A DNA stretch of 64,000 bases from contig NZ_LDZY01000010.1 of the NCBI RefSeq assembly GCF_001029285.1, positions 124,001-188,000 on the forward strand, read 5' to 3'. Shown piece by piece: positions 35,997 to 44,580 of this stretch. The first letter of the stretch is position 1. Each line of letters begins with the position of its first letter. The notes under the pieces are model-generated. The model was not told the origin of the DNA. It saw nothing but the letters and a program-made list of their open reading frames with translations, and did no database searches. The position numbers and the translations under genes are program-made. The DNA comes from Desulfosporosinus acididurans. GTDB lineage: Bacteria; Bacillota; Desulfitobacteriia; Desulfitobacteriales; Desulfitobacteriaceae.

Positions 35997-37478
35997 ATGG
36001 GAAAAGCGACCGGGTTTTTAGAGTATGAAAGAATAAATCCAAAAAAACGTTCTCCTGAAGACAGAATTAAAGACTGGGAGGAAATGCGGCTTCATCAGGA
36101 TCCTGAGCTGATTAAGACTCAGGGAGCAAGGTGTATGAATTGCGGCGTTCCTTTCTGTCAGGGCGGAGTTCTGCTCAACGGAATGGCTTCAGGGTGCCCT
36201 TTGCATAATCTTATTCCTGAGTGGAATGAGCTGGTTTATAAAGGTCAATGGGAAGAGGCCTATAAAAGACTGACTCGCACCAGCCCTTTCCCGGAATTCA
36301 CCTCAAGAGTCTGTCCTGCACCTTGCGAAGGCGCTTGCACAGAAGGCTATATTCTGGAACCTGTGACCGTCAATAGTATTGAGTATGAGATTATTGAGAG
36401 GGCTTTCGCAGAAGGATGGGTTCGCCCGAGAAACGCTAAAAAGACAGGAAAGAAGATTGCCATTGTCGGCTCGGGGCCGTCAGGGATGTCGGCAGCCTAT
36501 TATTTAAATGCTGTTGGCCATGATGTGACCGTCTATGAAAGGAACGACAGGGTCGGGGGGCTGATGATGTATGGCATTCCCAACATGAAGCTTGATAAAC
36601 GAGTCGTGGAACGACGTCTTGAGTTGATGAAAGCTTCGGGAATTCAATTTGTGTTGAATACTGAGGTAGGCAAAGATATCCCTGCTCAGGAACTCGTGAA
36701 CCAATATGATGCGGTTATACTATGTGCCGGAGCTGCCAAGGCACGGGGACTCAATGTTGAGGGTAGTGATTTAAAGGGAGTTTACTATGCGGTAGATTTT
36801 CTCAAAGCGAATACCAAGAGTCTTCTTGATTCCAATCTTCAAGACGGCAGTTATATAAACGCTAAAGACAAAGATGTTATTATTATTGGCGGAGGGGACA
36901 CAGGGACCGACTGTGTGGCTACGTCCCTGCGACACGGCTGCAAGAGCGTTCAGCAATTTGAGATTATGCCTGAACCTCCTGAAAAACGCAGAGAAGCATC
37001 AAATCCATGGCCGGAATGGCCCCTAAAGCTTAAAGTCGATTACGGTCAGGAAGAGGCTATAAATCTCTCTGGCAGGGACCCCAGAAATTATCTCATTTCT
37101 ACTAAAAAAATTGTTGGGAATGAGAATGGAGAAGTCAAAGAGGTTCATACTGTAGAGATAACCTGGGTTAAGAATGATTCTGGAAGAATGGTGCCTCAGG
37201 AAGTGCCAGGCAGCGAAAAAGTCTGGAAAGCTGATCTCGTACTTCTGGCCATGGGCTTTTTGGGTCCGGAAGATACCATTCCCGCTGAACTTAAACTGGA
37301 GAGGGATTCCAGAAGTAATGTGAAAGCCGAATATGAGGTTTTTGAGACGAATGTAGAGAAAGTCTTTGCCGCAGGCGATATGAGAAGAGGTCAGAGCCTT
37401 ATTGTCTGGGCAATCCAAGAAGGTAAGCTTGCTGCTCGAGAAGTTGATAAATATCTCATGGGCAAAAGTGTCCTATAG
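35997..37478 (+). CDS. gltD: Glutamate synthase, small (beta) subunit
   Basis: This protein of about 493 residues has the N-terminal iron-sulfur domain (CMNCGVPFCQ, GCPLHNLIPEWNE, CPAPCEGACTEGY). A FAD site (IVGSGPSGMSAAYYL) and NADPH site (IIGGGDTGTDCVATSL) follow, and the protein ends VFAAGDMRRGQSLIVWAIQEG. It passes NADPH electrons to the large subunit. The ATG used is preceded by AAGGTGGG and matches the family start MGKATGFLEYER. An ATG 21 bp earlier is open but lacks a site. Spacing to gltB is about 30 bp and a terminator follows. Confidence 0.95.
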   Translation: MGKATGFLEYERINPKKRSPEDRIKDWEEMRLHQDPELIKTQGARCMNCGVPFCQGGVLLNGMASGCPLHNLIPEWNELVYKGQWEEAYKRLTRTSPFPEFTSRVCPAPCEGACTEGYILEPVTVNSIEYEIIERAFAEGWVRPRNAKKTGKKIAIVGSGPSGMSAAYYLNAVGHDVTVYERNDRVGGLMMYGIPNMKLDKRVVERRLELMKASGIQFVLNTEVGKDIPAQELVNQYDAVILCAGAAKARGLNVEGSDLKGVYYAVDFLKANTKSLLDSNLQDGSYINAKDKDVIIIGGGDTGTDCVATSLRHGCKSVQQFEIMPEPPEKRREASNPWPEWPLKLKVDYGQEEAINLSGRDPRNYLISTKKIVGNENGEVKEVHTVEITWVKNDSGRMVPQEVPGSEKVWKADLVLLAMGFLGPEDTIPAELKLERDSRSNVKAEYEVFETNVEKVFAAGDMRRGQSLIVWAIQEGKLAAREVDKYLMGKSVL

Positions 37479-37489
37479 GCGATTTTATC

Positions 37490-37523
37490 TCCCCCAGACT
37501 GAAAATTAGTTTGGGGGATTTTT
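37490..37523 (+). terminator. Terminator after gltBD
   Basis: TCCCCCAGACT and AGTTTGGGGGA pair around GAAAATT, followed by TTTTTAT. Confidence 0.88.
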
Positions 37524-37538
37524 ATCCAGTTTTTAAGG

Positions 37539-37554
37539 CCCCCACTTCTATAAG
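37539..37554 (+). repeat. Fragment of the dispersed hairpin element
   Basis: CCCCCACTTCTATAAG shares 14 bases with the first hairpin of the copy at 20629, but the right arm is lost. Its place directly after a terminator, between genes, matches the other copies. It is too short to be certain. Confidence 0.35.
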
Positions 37555-37656
37555 ATTCATAAATCCTTACCTTGAATAATAGAAATAGAAGATTAGGGTT
37601 TACAAGGTGCTTATCTTACTGATGAGTCTTTGAGGGAAAAGAGGAGGTAACGGCGA

Positions 37657-38904
37657 ATGAATTATGTTGTTGTGGGAAATTCGGCGGCAGCTATTGGAAC
37701 TGTTGAAGGGATTCGCAGCGCCGATAAAAATGGTAGGATCACGTTAATTTCGGACGAGCCTTACCATACATATTCACGGCGTCTGATTTCCTATTATCTT
37801 TCCGAAAAGCTGCCTGTTTCTAAAACGTATTATCGTCCCAAGGATTATTATCAGCGGTTGGATATTGTCCCCAGGCTTGGCGAACGAGTTAGCGCGTTAA
37901 AGCTTGAAGATAAACTTGTAGTTCTGGAATCGGGAGAAACTATTCCATATGATCGCTTGATGCTGGCTACTGGCGGAAAACCCATTATGCCTAACATACC
38001 CGGCTGTGATTTGAAAGGCGTACATACATTTATAAAATGGGATGACGTCCTGGGCTTGGAAAAAACATTGGCACCGGGAAAACGAATTGCGGTTATCGGG
38101 GCAGGACTGACTGGCTTGAAGGCTGCGGAGGCTCTAATCAAGTGCGGGGTTGATGTTACTGTGGTTGAACTTGCCGGTCAGGTTTTAAATACAGTTCTAG
38201 ATGAGCCCGCTGCCTATCTTGTTCAAAAAAAGTTAGAAGATCATGGAATAAAGTTCTGCCTTCGTAATGTAGTCACGGGGATTATAGGAAGGAAAGGGAA
38301 GGTGTTGGGAGTATCTATTCAAGTTGGAACAACTCTTAAATGTGGGCAAGTAATCTTAGCCCTTGGGGTAAGTCCGAATATTGATTTAGTTAAAGATACA
38401 CAGATTCAAGTTAACCGTGGAATACTTGTGGATGAGCATATGGCAACGAGTGTGGCAGATGTTTATGCCGCCGGTAATGTTGCTGAAGGATATGATACTA
38501 TTTATCGGCAGCGGAGGGTATTTCCTATATTAGCCAATGCGTATAAGCAGGGCTTTAATGCCGGTTTAAATATGAGCGGCAATGTTAGATCCTATTGCGG
38601 CAGTTTTGCGATGAATTCCATTGGCTTTTTTGATTTACCTATGATTACTGCCGGTATTTTGAAACCTGAGGGAGAAGGGTTTGTCGAATTGGTCGATTCT
38701 CTATCCCCCGAAAATTATCGCAAAGTCGTTTTAAGGGAGGGGAGAATTGTTGGGTATACAGCCTTAAATAAGGTGGACGGTGCCGGGAGTATTTCAGAAC
38801 TCATGGAAAAAGAAATAGATGTGAGTAATTTTCAGGAACAATTGTTTAAAGAAAACTTTGACCCGGTTAATTTTCTTCAAGAAGTTAAAAGAGAAACGTT
38901 ATGA
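37657..38904 (+). CDS. FAD-dependent pyridine nucleotide-disulfide oxidoreductase family protein
   Basis: This 415-aa protein has two Rossmann motifs: VVVGNSAAAIGTVEGIRS at the N-terminus (FAD) and IAVIGAGLTGLKAAEAL near residue 150 (NAD(P)H). It also has SVADVYAAGNVAEGYD before the C-terminal interface domain. It resembles the reductase modules of nitrite reductase, rubredoxin reductase and NADH oxidases. No redox CxxC and no conserved NADH-oxidase Cys is visible, so electron transfer to a partner protein is likely. GAGGAGGTAACGG precedes the ATG. No partner gene is adjacent. Confidence 0.85.
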   Translation: MNYVVVGNSAAAIGTVEGIRSADKNGRITLISDEPYHTYSRRLISYYLSEKLPVSKTYYRPKDYYQRLDIVPRLGERVSALKLEDKLVVLESGETIPYDRLMLATGGKPIMPNIPGCDLKGVHTFIKWDDVLGLEKTLAPGKRIAVIGAGLTGLKAAEALIKCGVDVTVVELAGQVLNTVLDEPAAYLVQKKLEDHGIKFCLRNVVTGIIGRKGKVLGVSIQVGTTLKCGQVILALGVSPNIDLVKDTQIQVNRGILVDEHMATSVADVYAAGNVAEGYDTIYRQRRVFPILANAYKQGFNAGLNMSGNVRSYCGSFAMNSIGFFDLPMITAGILKPEGEGFVELVDSLSPENYRKVVLREGRIVGYTALNKVDGAGSISELMEKEIDVSNFQEQLFKENFDPVNFLQEVKRETL

Positions 38905-38990
38905 ACCAAGAGTGACATTTTAAGTAAATTAGGTATTGGACGGCATAAAACTTTGAGCTGACACATAAGTTCTGGCAAGGGGGGAGTGTC

Positions 38991-39248
38991 ATGACCTCTT
39001 TGGATCTGACAACTTGGATGAGTTATGCCTTTTTTATGCTTTGCCTGATACTTGGCTGGGGTGCTGCTGGAGTCCTGGATTATGACGGAATCTTACGCCG
39101 TTCGACGTCCCGATTGAGGAGAATTCTTTTAAGATTTGGCGTGACTTTGGTGCTCGCTGAAGGATTTCGCCTGTTTCTCAGCTTTGTTTTGGGCCCATTG
39201 TTAGATATGTTAGTGAATCAGAGCATTAATGGTTTCAAAGCGTTCTAA
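38991..39248 (+). CDS. Small two-helix membrane protein
   Basis: This 85-aa protein has a hydrophobic N-terminal helix (YAFFMLCLILGWGAAGVL), a short basic cytoplasmic loop rich in Arg (RRSTSRLRRILLR) and a second hydrophobic helix (TLVLAEGFRLFLSFVLGPLL). The topology and the D-Y/F-D then basic loop pattern resemble DUF1146 proteins, small Firmicutes membrane proteins of unknown function, but I cannot confirm this. A GGGGGGAGTGTC site precedes the ATG. A strong terminator lies about 75 bp after it. Confidence 0.7.
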   Translation: MTSLDLTTWMSYAFFMLCLILGWGAAGVLDYDGILRRSTSRLRRILLRFGVTLVLAEGFRLFLSFVLGPLLDMLVNQSINGFKAF

Positions 39249-39322
39249 GCCGGTAATTGATACATATACACATAAATACCAAAAGGCTGAAGCAGGCTGC
39301 CTAGTTATATTGCCGAGTAACG

Positions 39323-39367
39323 AGGGATTGGTAACAAACTAATTTTTGTTTGTTGCCAATCCCTTTT
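39323..39367 (+). terminator. Strong hairpin terminator
   Basis: AGGGATTGG-TA-ACAAAC pairs with GTTTGT-TG-CCAATCCCT in a long stem with an AT-rich loop, then TTTTTC. It separates the small membrane protein from murT. Confidence 0.88.
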
Positions 39368-39450
39368 TCTAACGGATCTCTATGCTGCAAAGCAGCACCA
39401 CTGATGAAGGAAAAAATGCACTTGAAATGTTTGCTGGGATATCATTTTGG

Positions 39451-39478
39451 TTGATAATACAAATATGCGTGCTAAAAT
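39451..39478 (+). promoter_or_regulatory. murT-gatD promoter
   Basis: TTGATA (39451-39456) and TAAAAT (39473-39478) are 16 bases apart. The -10 ends 28 bases before the chosen murT start, which argues that the longer upstream open frame is not the true start. Confidence 0.6.
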
Positions 39479-39506
39479 GAATAGGACAACAATTAAAGGA
39501 GTAATT

Positions 39507-40913
39507 ATGAAACGGACATGGCGTTTTTGGGTTGCCCTATGGGTGGGTAAATTCATCACAATAGGTTTGCAAATCAGCGGAAAAAAAGGGACAACATTAC
39601 CAGGAAAAATTGCCCAGAAGATAGCCCCGGAGATTATGAAACATTTATCCGCCTCCTATACAGAAGGAATCGTGATTGTCACCGGTACTAATGGTAAAAC
39701 AACCACGGCTAATCTATTAGCGAGTATTTTACGCGAGGCGGGGAAATCCTTTGCCTTTAATCAAGCCGGAGCAAACCTTGTTACGGGTATTACCGGCGCT
39801 TTGCTGCAGAACACTCAATGGAATGGTTCCTCAAGTACCAAGCTCGCTTTGTTAGAGGTAGATGAGGCTACTGTACCTAAGTTTTGTGGACAAGTAACTC
39901 CCAGTTTGGCAATTGTGACTAATTTCTTTCGTGATCAGCTTGATCGATATGGTGAATTAGATACTACGGTGCATTTGGTCAAGGAATCATTATCGCCAGA
40001 AACTCTACTCATTCTTAATGCCGATGATCCTCTAGTGGCTCAATTTGGATTAGGTTCTGTGCGAACCTGCTTTTATGGTGTTGAATCGACACCTGATAGT
40101 TGCCTTGAGAGTCATGAAACTAGGGAAGCTAAGTTTTGTCCCGCGTGTGGTATTGAACTTAAGTATTCTCTCTTTCATTATGGGCAGTTGGGGTTCTATC
40201 ATTGCCAGGGGTGCGGATTTCATCGCCCTGAGCCACATGTTTTAGCGCAAAATGTAGTTGCCGCGGACGATCTGCTAAACTTTCAGGTGGGCGCTGCTGC
40301 CTTTTCTACCTCTTTGCAAGGTTATTATAATCTCTATAATGCTTTAGCCGCGTTAACTGCGGCGCGTCAGCTCGGAATAGAAGATGGCCTGATTGCAAAA
40401 GGATTACGGGCGTTTATTCCTCAAGCTGGGCGTATGGAGCGCTTCAGGCTCACGGGAGGAGAGGTTACCTTAACTCTTGTTAAAAATCCAACAGGGTTTA
40501 ACCAAGTTATCCAAACGATTCTAAGTGCGGACAAACCGTTAAGGATTATGATAGGAATTAATGATTTAGCAGCTGATGGACGGGACATCTCTTGGCTTTG
40601 GGATGTCGACTTTGAACGCTTGGGGATGAGGGAGGAACGAATACAACATATAATTTGCAGCGGACTTCGGGCAGAAGATATGGCCCTGCGGCTTAAATAT
40701 GCGGGAATTCCTGAAGATAAACTTGTAATTGAACATTCCTTGCCTGCGGCTGTCAATTTGCTGCAGCAAGGCCGTCGGGGAGATGAGGCAGCTTTCCTAT
40801 TGCCAACATATACCTTGCTTTTTACTCTGCGTGAATTATTGGCCGAACAACAGCAGAAAGCTGGCTTAACAGTTATTGAGGACAGAACTCGAAAGGAGGG
40901 GGCCGGAACATGA
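39507..40913 (+). CDS. murT: Lipid II isoglutaminyl synthase, MurT subunit
   Basis: This 468-aa Mur-ligase-like protein has the ATP-binding loop VTGTNGKTTTANLLAS. A four-Cys zinc ribbon (CPACGIELKYS... then YHCQGCGF) follows, characteristic of MurT. The C-terminal DUF1727 domain has INDLAADGRDISWLWDVDFE, which holds the catalytic Asp region. With GatD it amidates D-glutamate of lipid II at the membrane surface. The ATG used has AAAGGAG upstream and lies past a clear promoter. The next gene overlaps by 4 bp, as in most Firmicutes. Confidence 0.94.
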   Translation: MKRTWRFWVALWVGKFITIGLQISGKKGTTLPGKIAQKIAPEIMKHLSASYTEGIVIVTGTNGKTTTANLLASILREAGKSFAFNQAGANLVTGITGALLQNTQWNGSSSTKLALLEVDEATVPKFCGQVTPSLAIVTNFFRDQLDRYGELDTTVHLVKESLSPETLLILNADDPLVAQFGLGSVRTCFYGVESTPDSCLESHETREAKFCPACGIELKYSLFHYGQLGFYHCQGCGFHRPEPHVLAQNVVAADDLLNFQVGAAAFSTSLQGYYNLYNALAALTAARQLGIEDGLIAKGLRAFIPQAGRMERFRLTGGEVTLTLVKNPTGFNQVIQTILSADKPLRIMIGINDLAADGRDISWLWDVDFERLGMREERIQHIICSGLRAEDMALRLKYAGIPEDKLVIEHSLPAAVNLLQQGRRGDEAAFLLPTYTLLFTLRELLAEQQQKAGLTVIEDRTRKEGAGT

Positions 40914-41692
40914 AGCTAACGATTTGTCATCTTTATCCGGATTTGCTCGATCTCTATGGCGATCGGGGTAATATTTTAGCCTTAGCTGCACGCTGCCGTT
41001 GGCGAGGGATTGAACCTGAAATCCAAGAAGTTTCCTTAGGAGAAAGCCTGGATTTTACAGGAATGGATATTCTTTTTCTCGGAGGCGGCTCAGACCGCGA
41101 ACAAGGTATACTAGTTCAAGATTTAATGCGCAGAGAAAAAGACCTGCGCCAAGCCATTGAAAATGGCTTGGTAGTTTTAGGTATTTGCGGTGGATATCAA
41201 ATGCTGGGGAACTATTATCAAATGGCGGGTGGAGAGAAAATTCCTGGATTAGGTATCCTTGATCTTTGGACGATTGCCGGTACGAAACGTTTAATCGGAA
41301 ACGTTGTTGCTGAATTACACCCAACTGCCTTAAAAATTGACTCAGAGTCCAATCTTGCCCGGGATAATTCTGAGCTTAAATTAAGGACATTAGTTGGTTT
41401 TGAAAACCACTCAGGCAAAACGTATCTTGGCAAAGGGGTTAGCCCATTGGGAAAAGTTTCGGTGGGTCACGGTAACAATGATCAGGATGGAACGGAAGGG
41501 GTCCGATACCGTAATGTTTTCGGGACTTATCTGCATGGTCCGCTTTTGCCGAAGAATCCACATCTTACGGATATATTGCTGGAGCTTGCCCTGATCAGGC
41601 GAGGTTTTGACAGTTGTTTGACAGAACTTGATGATTATTTGGAAACCCTTGCCCATAAAACGATGGTTAATAAGCTTTTGAAGCAAGCATAG
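40910..41692 (+). CDS. gatD: Lipid II isoglutaminyl synthase, glutamine amidotransferase subunit GatD
   Basis: This 260-aa class I glutamine amidotransferase of the CobB/CobQ type has the nucleophile Cys93 in VLGICGGYQMLG and the catalytic His209 in GTYLHGPLLPKNP. It releases ammonia from glutamine for MurT. The ATGA overlap with murT gives translational coupling and fits the MurT-GatD complex. A conserved N-terminal LYPDLLDLYGDRGN is present. Nothing in the active site looks unusual. Confidence 0.94.
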   Translation: MKLTICHLYPDLLDLYGDRGNILALAARCRWRGIEPEIQEVSLGESLDFTGMDILFLGGGSDREQGILVQDLMRREKDLRQAIENGLVVLGICGGYQMLGNYYQMAGGEKIPGLGILDLWTIAGTKRLIGNVVAELHPTALKIDSESNLARDNSELKLRTLVGFENHSGKTYLGKGVSPLGKVSVGHGNNDQDGTEGVRYRNVFGTYLHGPLLPKNPHLTDILLELALIRRGFDSCLTELDDYLETLAHKTMVNKLLKQA

Positions 41693-41872
41693 ATTTCGGC
41701 AGATCATCGATTTCGAACAAAAATGAGTATATCAAGCATGCTATACTGGTATACTATCTATAGATTCAATGATTTATTAGTAAAAATTGCTTAATACCAT
41801 GCTTTACCAGAATTTACATGACGAAATAGTTCTATTTTCGCGGTGATTTAGCTTAATTACTCTTCAAGTTCG

Positions 41873-41902
41873 TTGACACTTTTTTGTGTTATTGTCTATA
41901 AT
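41873..41902 (+). promoter_or_regulatory. mazEF promoter
   Basis: TTGACA (41873-41878) and TATAAT (41897-41902) are both consensus hexamers, 18 bases apart, 38 bases before the antitoxin start. The rest of the 41693-41872 gap is AT-rich without recognisable features. Confidence 0.75.
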
Positions 41903-41940
41903 AGAGTATAGCTTTGGCTAAAAGACTTGGGGGTGCTAAT

Positions 41941-42219
41941 GTGGCAGAGAGTAAGCGGATTATGATCAGTTTGCCGGAGAGTTTGCTTGCAGAAGTGGAC
42001 GGAATCGTCACAGTGGAGAAACGTAATCGCAGTGAATTTATCCGAGAAGCGCTCAACAGCATTCTTCATGAACGTCGAAAAAAAGGAATTCAGGAACAAA
42101 TGCGCAAAGGTTATATTGAAATGGCTCAGTTGAATCTGTCGATAGCAAGAGAACTGTTCTCAACGGAACAAGAAGTGTTAGAGTACTATGAAGAATCGAT
42201 GGTGGAGTGTCGGAGATGA
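41941..42219 (+). CDS. mazE: MazE/EndoAI-type antitoxin
   Basis: This 92-aa ribbon-helix-helix protein has the beta strand [17 protein letters not shown], the helix [21 protein letters not shown] and the C-terminal toxin-binding part [20 protein letters not shown], matching EndoAI of Bacillus (ndoAI). It neutralises the downstream RNase and represses the operon. The GTG start behind GGGGGTG is preferred over an upstream TTG. The stop overlaps the toxin start (ATGA). Location soon after alr-type cell-wall genes is typical of Firmicutes. Confidence 0.9.
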   Translation: MAESKRIMISLPESLLAEVDGIVTVEKRNRSEFIREALNSILHERRKKGIQEQMRKGYIEMAQLNLSIARELFSTEQEVLEYYEESMVECRR

Positions 42220-42566
42220 TCATAAAGCGCGGGGAAATTTATTACGCAGAACTTAACCCCGTTGTCGGCTCTGAACAGGGAGGAACTCGTCCGGTCCTCG
42301 TGATTCAAAACGACATAGGGAATCAATTCAGCCCAACCACAATAATTGCTGCGATCACATCACAAATAGCAAAGGCAAAGTTACCTACACATGTTGAAGT
42401 AAGAGCTCGACGCAGTGGTTTAGAGCGAGACTCCGTCATTCTTACCGAACAAATCCGAACCATCGATAAAAGTCGCCTGAAGGAGAAAGTGACAGTTCTC
42501 GATGAAGAAGTGATGCTTAGGGTGGATCAAGCCATTGAGATTAGTCTTGGGTTGGCTGATATATAG
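42216..42566 (+). CDS. mazF: MazF/EndoA mRNA interferase
   Basis: This 116-aa toxin matches EndoA/NdoA throughout. It begins [20 protein letters not shown], then [15 protein letters not shown] with the catalytic Arg, and continues to [14 protein letters not shown]. It cleaves single-stranded mRNA at short specific sites. The Bacillus enzyme cuts at UACAU, and specificity here is not testable by eye. The ATG chosen fits the family N-terminus and overlaps the antitoxin stop by 4 bp. A GTG 9 bp upstream is open but less likely. Confidence 0.94.
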   Translation: MIIKRGEIYYAELNPVVGSEQGGTRPVLVIQNDIGNQFSPTTIIAAITSQIAKAKLPTHVEVRARRSGLERDSVILTEQIRTIDKSRLKEKVTVLDEEVMLRVDQAIEISLGLADI

Positions 42567-42588
42567 AAAATTGTTTTTGAACACGAGG

Positions 42589-42620
42589 CAGCGTAGCGGC
42601 GATGAACCGACGCTGTTTTT
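42589..42620 (+). terminator. Terminator after mazEF
   Basis: CAGCGT and ACGCTG form a 6-bp stem with a 15-base loop, followed by TTTTTG. Confidence 0.65.
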
Positions 42621-42647
42621 GTATTCTTAGAGGGGAGATTAAGAATA

Positions 42648-43364
42648 ATGGGAAGACAACGACCTGTGATAGGGATTACTGCTGCACATTATTCTGAAGA
42701 ATTAAAGACGTTTCCGCGGGCCTTTTATGTGGACAGTATTCGAAACGCTGGGGGAACTCCGATTATTCTGCCGCCGGTTCGGAATAGCGAAGAAAGCCGA
42801 GAGGTTTTAGATCTTATAGATGGTTTATTATTAACTGGTGGAGGAGACATTTCTCCTACCTATTTAAAAGAAGATCCTCAGCGCGGAATTGAAGCTTGCT
42901 TTCCTGAAAGGGATTTTAGCGAGCTGTTGTTGGCGAAGGGGGCTATGCAGCTGGATTTACCTCTTTTAGGAATTTGTCGAGGAATTCAGGTTTTAGCAGT
43001 TGCAGCTGGTGGGAAAATCTATCAGGATATTCCAAGTCAGTATCCGGAAGCGATCGAACATAAGCAAACTGCGCCCCGTCAATACACATGGCATAGTATT
43101 GAAGTAAAGCAAACGTCTTTGCTTTTTACGCTGTTGAAGGAGACGGGCATCGATGTCAATAGTCTCCATCACCAAGCTGTCCATGAGATTCCCTCAGGCT
43201 TTCAGATAAATGCCCAGGCAGTAGATGGTATCATTGAGGGAATTGAAAAAACGGCCGCAAAGTTTTGCTTGGGAGTTCAGTGGCATCCTGAAAGCATGCT
43301 CGAAACTGAGAAACATAGTCGTGCTTTATTCAGCGGATTTATTGAAGCATGTATTGAGAAATAG
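42648..43364 (+). CDS. PuuD-like gamma-glutamyl-GABA hydrolase family protein
   Basis: This 238-aa class I glutamine amidotransferase-like hydrolase (peptidase C26) has GGGDISPTYL, then LGICRGIQVLAVAAGG with the nucleophile Cys, and the His-Glu pair in GVQWHPESML. The family removes glutamate from gamma-glutamyl compounds such as gamma-glutamyl-GABA. No puu or polyamine genes are nearby, so the substrate is open. GAGGGGAGA lies upstream of the ATG. A very long palindrome lies just after the stop. Confidence 0.88.
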   Translation: MGRQRPVIGITAAHYSEELKTFPRAFYVDSIRNAGGTPIILPPVRNSEESREVLDLIDGLLLTGGGDISPTYLKEDPQRGIEACFPERDFSELLLAKGAMQLDLPLLGICRGIQVLAVAAGGKIYQDIPSQYPEAIEHKQTAPRQYTWHSIEVKQTSLLFTLLKETGIDVNSLHHQAVHEIPSGFQINAQAVDGIIEGIEKTAAKFCLGVQWHPESMLETEKHSRALFSGFIEACIEK

Positions 43365-43392
43365 ACATTTGTAGATAGAGATAAGGTTATGC

Positions 43393-43453
43393 GGTATTTT
43401 TCGAAAATGAGAGAGGGAAGCAATGCTTCCCTCTCTCATTTTCGAAAAATACC
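43393..43453. repeat. 61-bp near-perfect palindrome
   Basis: A 29-bp arm starting GGTATTTTTCGAAAATGAG is mirrored without a mismatch after the 3-base centre AAT (43422-43424). It lies 28 bp after the PuuD-like gene. RNA from either strand would form a perfect 29-bp hairpin with a tiny loop. It could act as a terminator or RNA-processing site, but a typical T-run is lacking. Confidence 0.85.
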
Positions 43454-43835
43454 TGGCAAACAAGCGATTGGCTTGCCGTCCATAGCAGGCATTCTTCCCA
43501 TTTTCGGATGCGTTTTAAAACGCAAACTCAATGTCAGCTCTTGCACAGTTTAAAGCAGATTAGTTATATTGTCAAATTAATTTTTATTCATAAGAAATTC
43601 ACAAGTTTTTCACGAGAATGTCGTATTAAACGCTTAAACTTAAGTCATAGAAACCGCTGAATATCCCTAAGTCTTAAAAGGAAAAAGTCTACTAATTTGA
43701 GGAGGGCTGAAAATAAGTTTAAACAAAGTAAGGCTTAGTTGTTAAAGAAGGAAAATTGGGCAAGATAAAATCGAGACTAAAATGCATAGGTTTCAGTTTA
43801 AGCATGGCTAGGGCTAAAAGATAAAGGGGGAATTA
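43454..43835. other. Intergenic region with a second palindrome
   Basis: No gene is seen in these 382 bp. TGCGTTTTAAAACGCA (43509-43524) is a perfect 16-bp palindrome, and GGCAA...TTGCC pairs just after the long palindrome. The rest is AT-rich leader toward the SHOCT genes, with AAAGGGGGAATT as their ribosome site. Confidence 0.5.
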
Positions 43836-44063
43836 ATGATGTTTGGCTTAATAATTTTATTGATTATTGCTTATTTTATCTATAAAGAATCACATTCCGG
43901 AGAGTGGTTTGGGGGGCATCCTGCTCATACCCGTAATCCTCTGGATATCTTGGATGAACGCTACGCACGTGGTGAGATTAGTCGAGAGGAGTATTTTGAA
44001 CGTAAAGCGGGGCTAAGCGGGCGCAAACAAACTGTTTCTCTTGAAAAGACCAATCAGGAGTAA
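43836..44063 (+). CDS. SHOCT-domain small membrane protein 1
   Basis: This 75-aa protein has an N-terminal hydrophobic helix (FGLIILLIIAYFIY) and a C-terminal SHOCT domain, NPLDILDERYARGEISREEYFERKAGL. SHOCT segments are short helical modules at the ends of many bacterial proteins, thought to aid oligomerisation. Function is unknown. The next gene has the same layout and a closely related SHOCT segment, so the two probably arose by duplication and may act together. Confidence 0.8.
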   Translation: MMFGLIILLIIAYFIYKESHSGEWFGGHPAHTRNPLDILDERYARGEISREEYFERKAGLSGRKQTVSLEKTNQE

Positions 44064-44151
44064 GATGAATTTCGTAGTTCGTATTAGTAAATTAGTAAAT
44101 TAGTAATTAGTTTCATTACTTGATGTATTCAAATTTAAAGGAGGAATTTAT

Positions 44152-44439
44152 ATGATGAGTGGTTGGGGACGCATGATGGGTGGCTGGGGTAATGGTTATG
44201 GTTACGGAGGTTACGGCGGCTACGGAATGGGGATGATGGGCTTTTTTATGCCTTTGATATTTGGAATCGCCATTATTTTACTCGCTGTCTATTTCTTCCG
44301 CCGCAGTAAGTCAAGAGTTCAGTCTCAGGGATTTAGCACCCATAATAGCGCCCTGGATATACTGCGTGAACGTTATGCACGAGGAGAGATTGATTCCGCT
44401 GAATTCCAAAGCAAAAAACAAGATTTGGAAAGCCGCTAG
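44152..44439 (+). CDS. SHOCT-domain small membrane protein 2, Gly/Tyr/Met-rich
   Basis: This 95-aa protein starts with a Gly-, Tyr-, Trp- and Met-rich stretch (GNGYGYGGYGGYGMGMMG). One membrane helix (FMPLIFGIAIILLAVYFF), a basic linker and a SHOCT domain (ALDILRERYARGEIDSAEF) follow. AAAGGAGG sits 10 bases before the ATG. Met-rich segments can bind copper, but no HxxM or CxxC pattern is present, so this is only a possibility. Probably co-transcribed with the preceding SHOCT gene. A small repeat of ATTAGTAA lies between them (44083-44106). Confidence 0.8.
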   Translation: MMSGWGRMMGGWGNGYGYGGYGGYGMGMMGFFMPLIFGIAIILLAVYFFRRSKSRVQSQGFSTHNSALDILRERYARGEIDSAEFQSKKQDLESR

Positions 44440-44529
44440 TATTTGGTTTGTCAAAAAAGAAGCATCACATTACAAATCGGCCTGCTGATGGATAATCATT
44501 GGCAGACCGATTTTGTTATTCTGTCAAGC

Positions 44530-44556
44530 AACGGTTCGCTTTCGCTTTCGCTTTCG
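44530..44556. repeat. Short tandem repeat TTCGCT
   Basis: TTCGCT is repeated four times in a row between the SHOCT gene and the convergent cbiJ gene. No function is apparent, and no clear terminator was found in the gap. Confidence 0.6.
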
Positions 44557-44580
44557 CTAAGGCTCAGAGAAGCAGGGCTT

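Noticed and set aside
44530-44556. TTCGCT repeat as a regulatory element
   Set aside because: Only four short units between convergent genes, with no promoter or hairpin, so it is probably chance or a slippage product.
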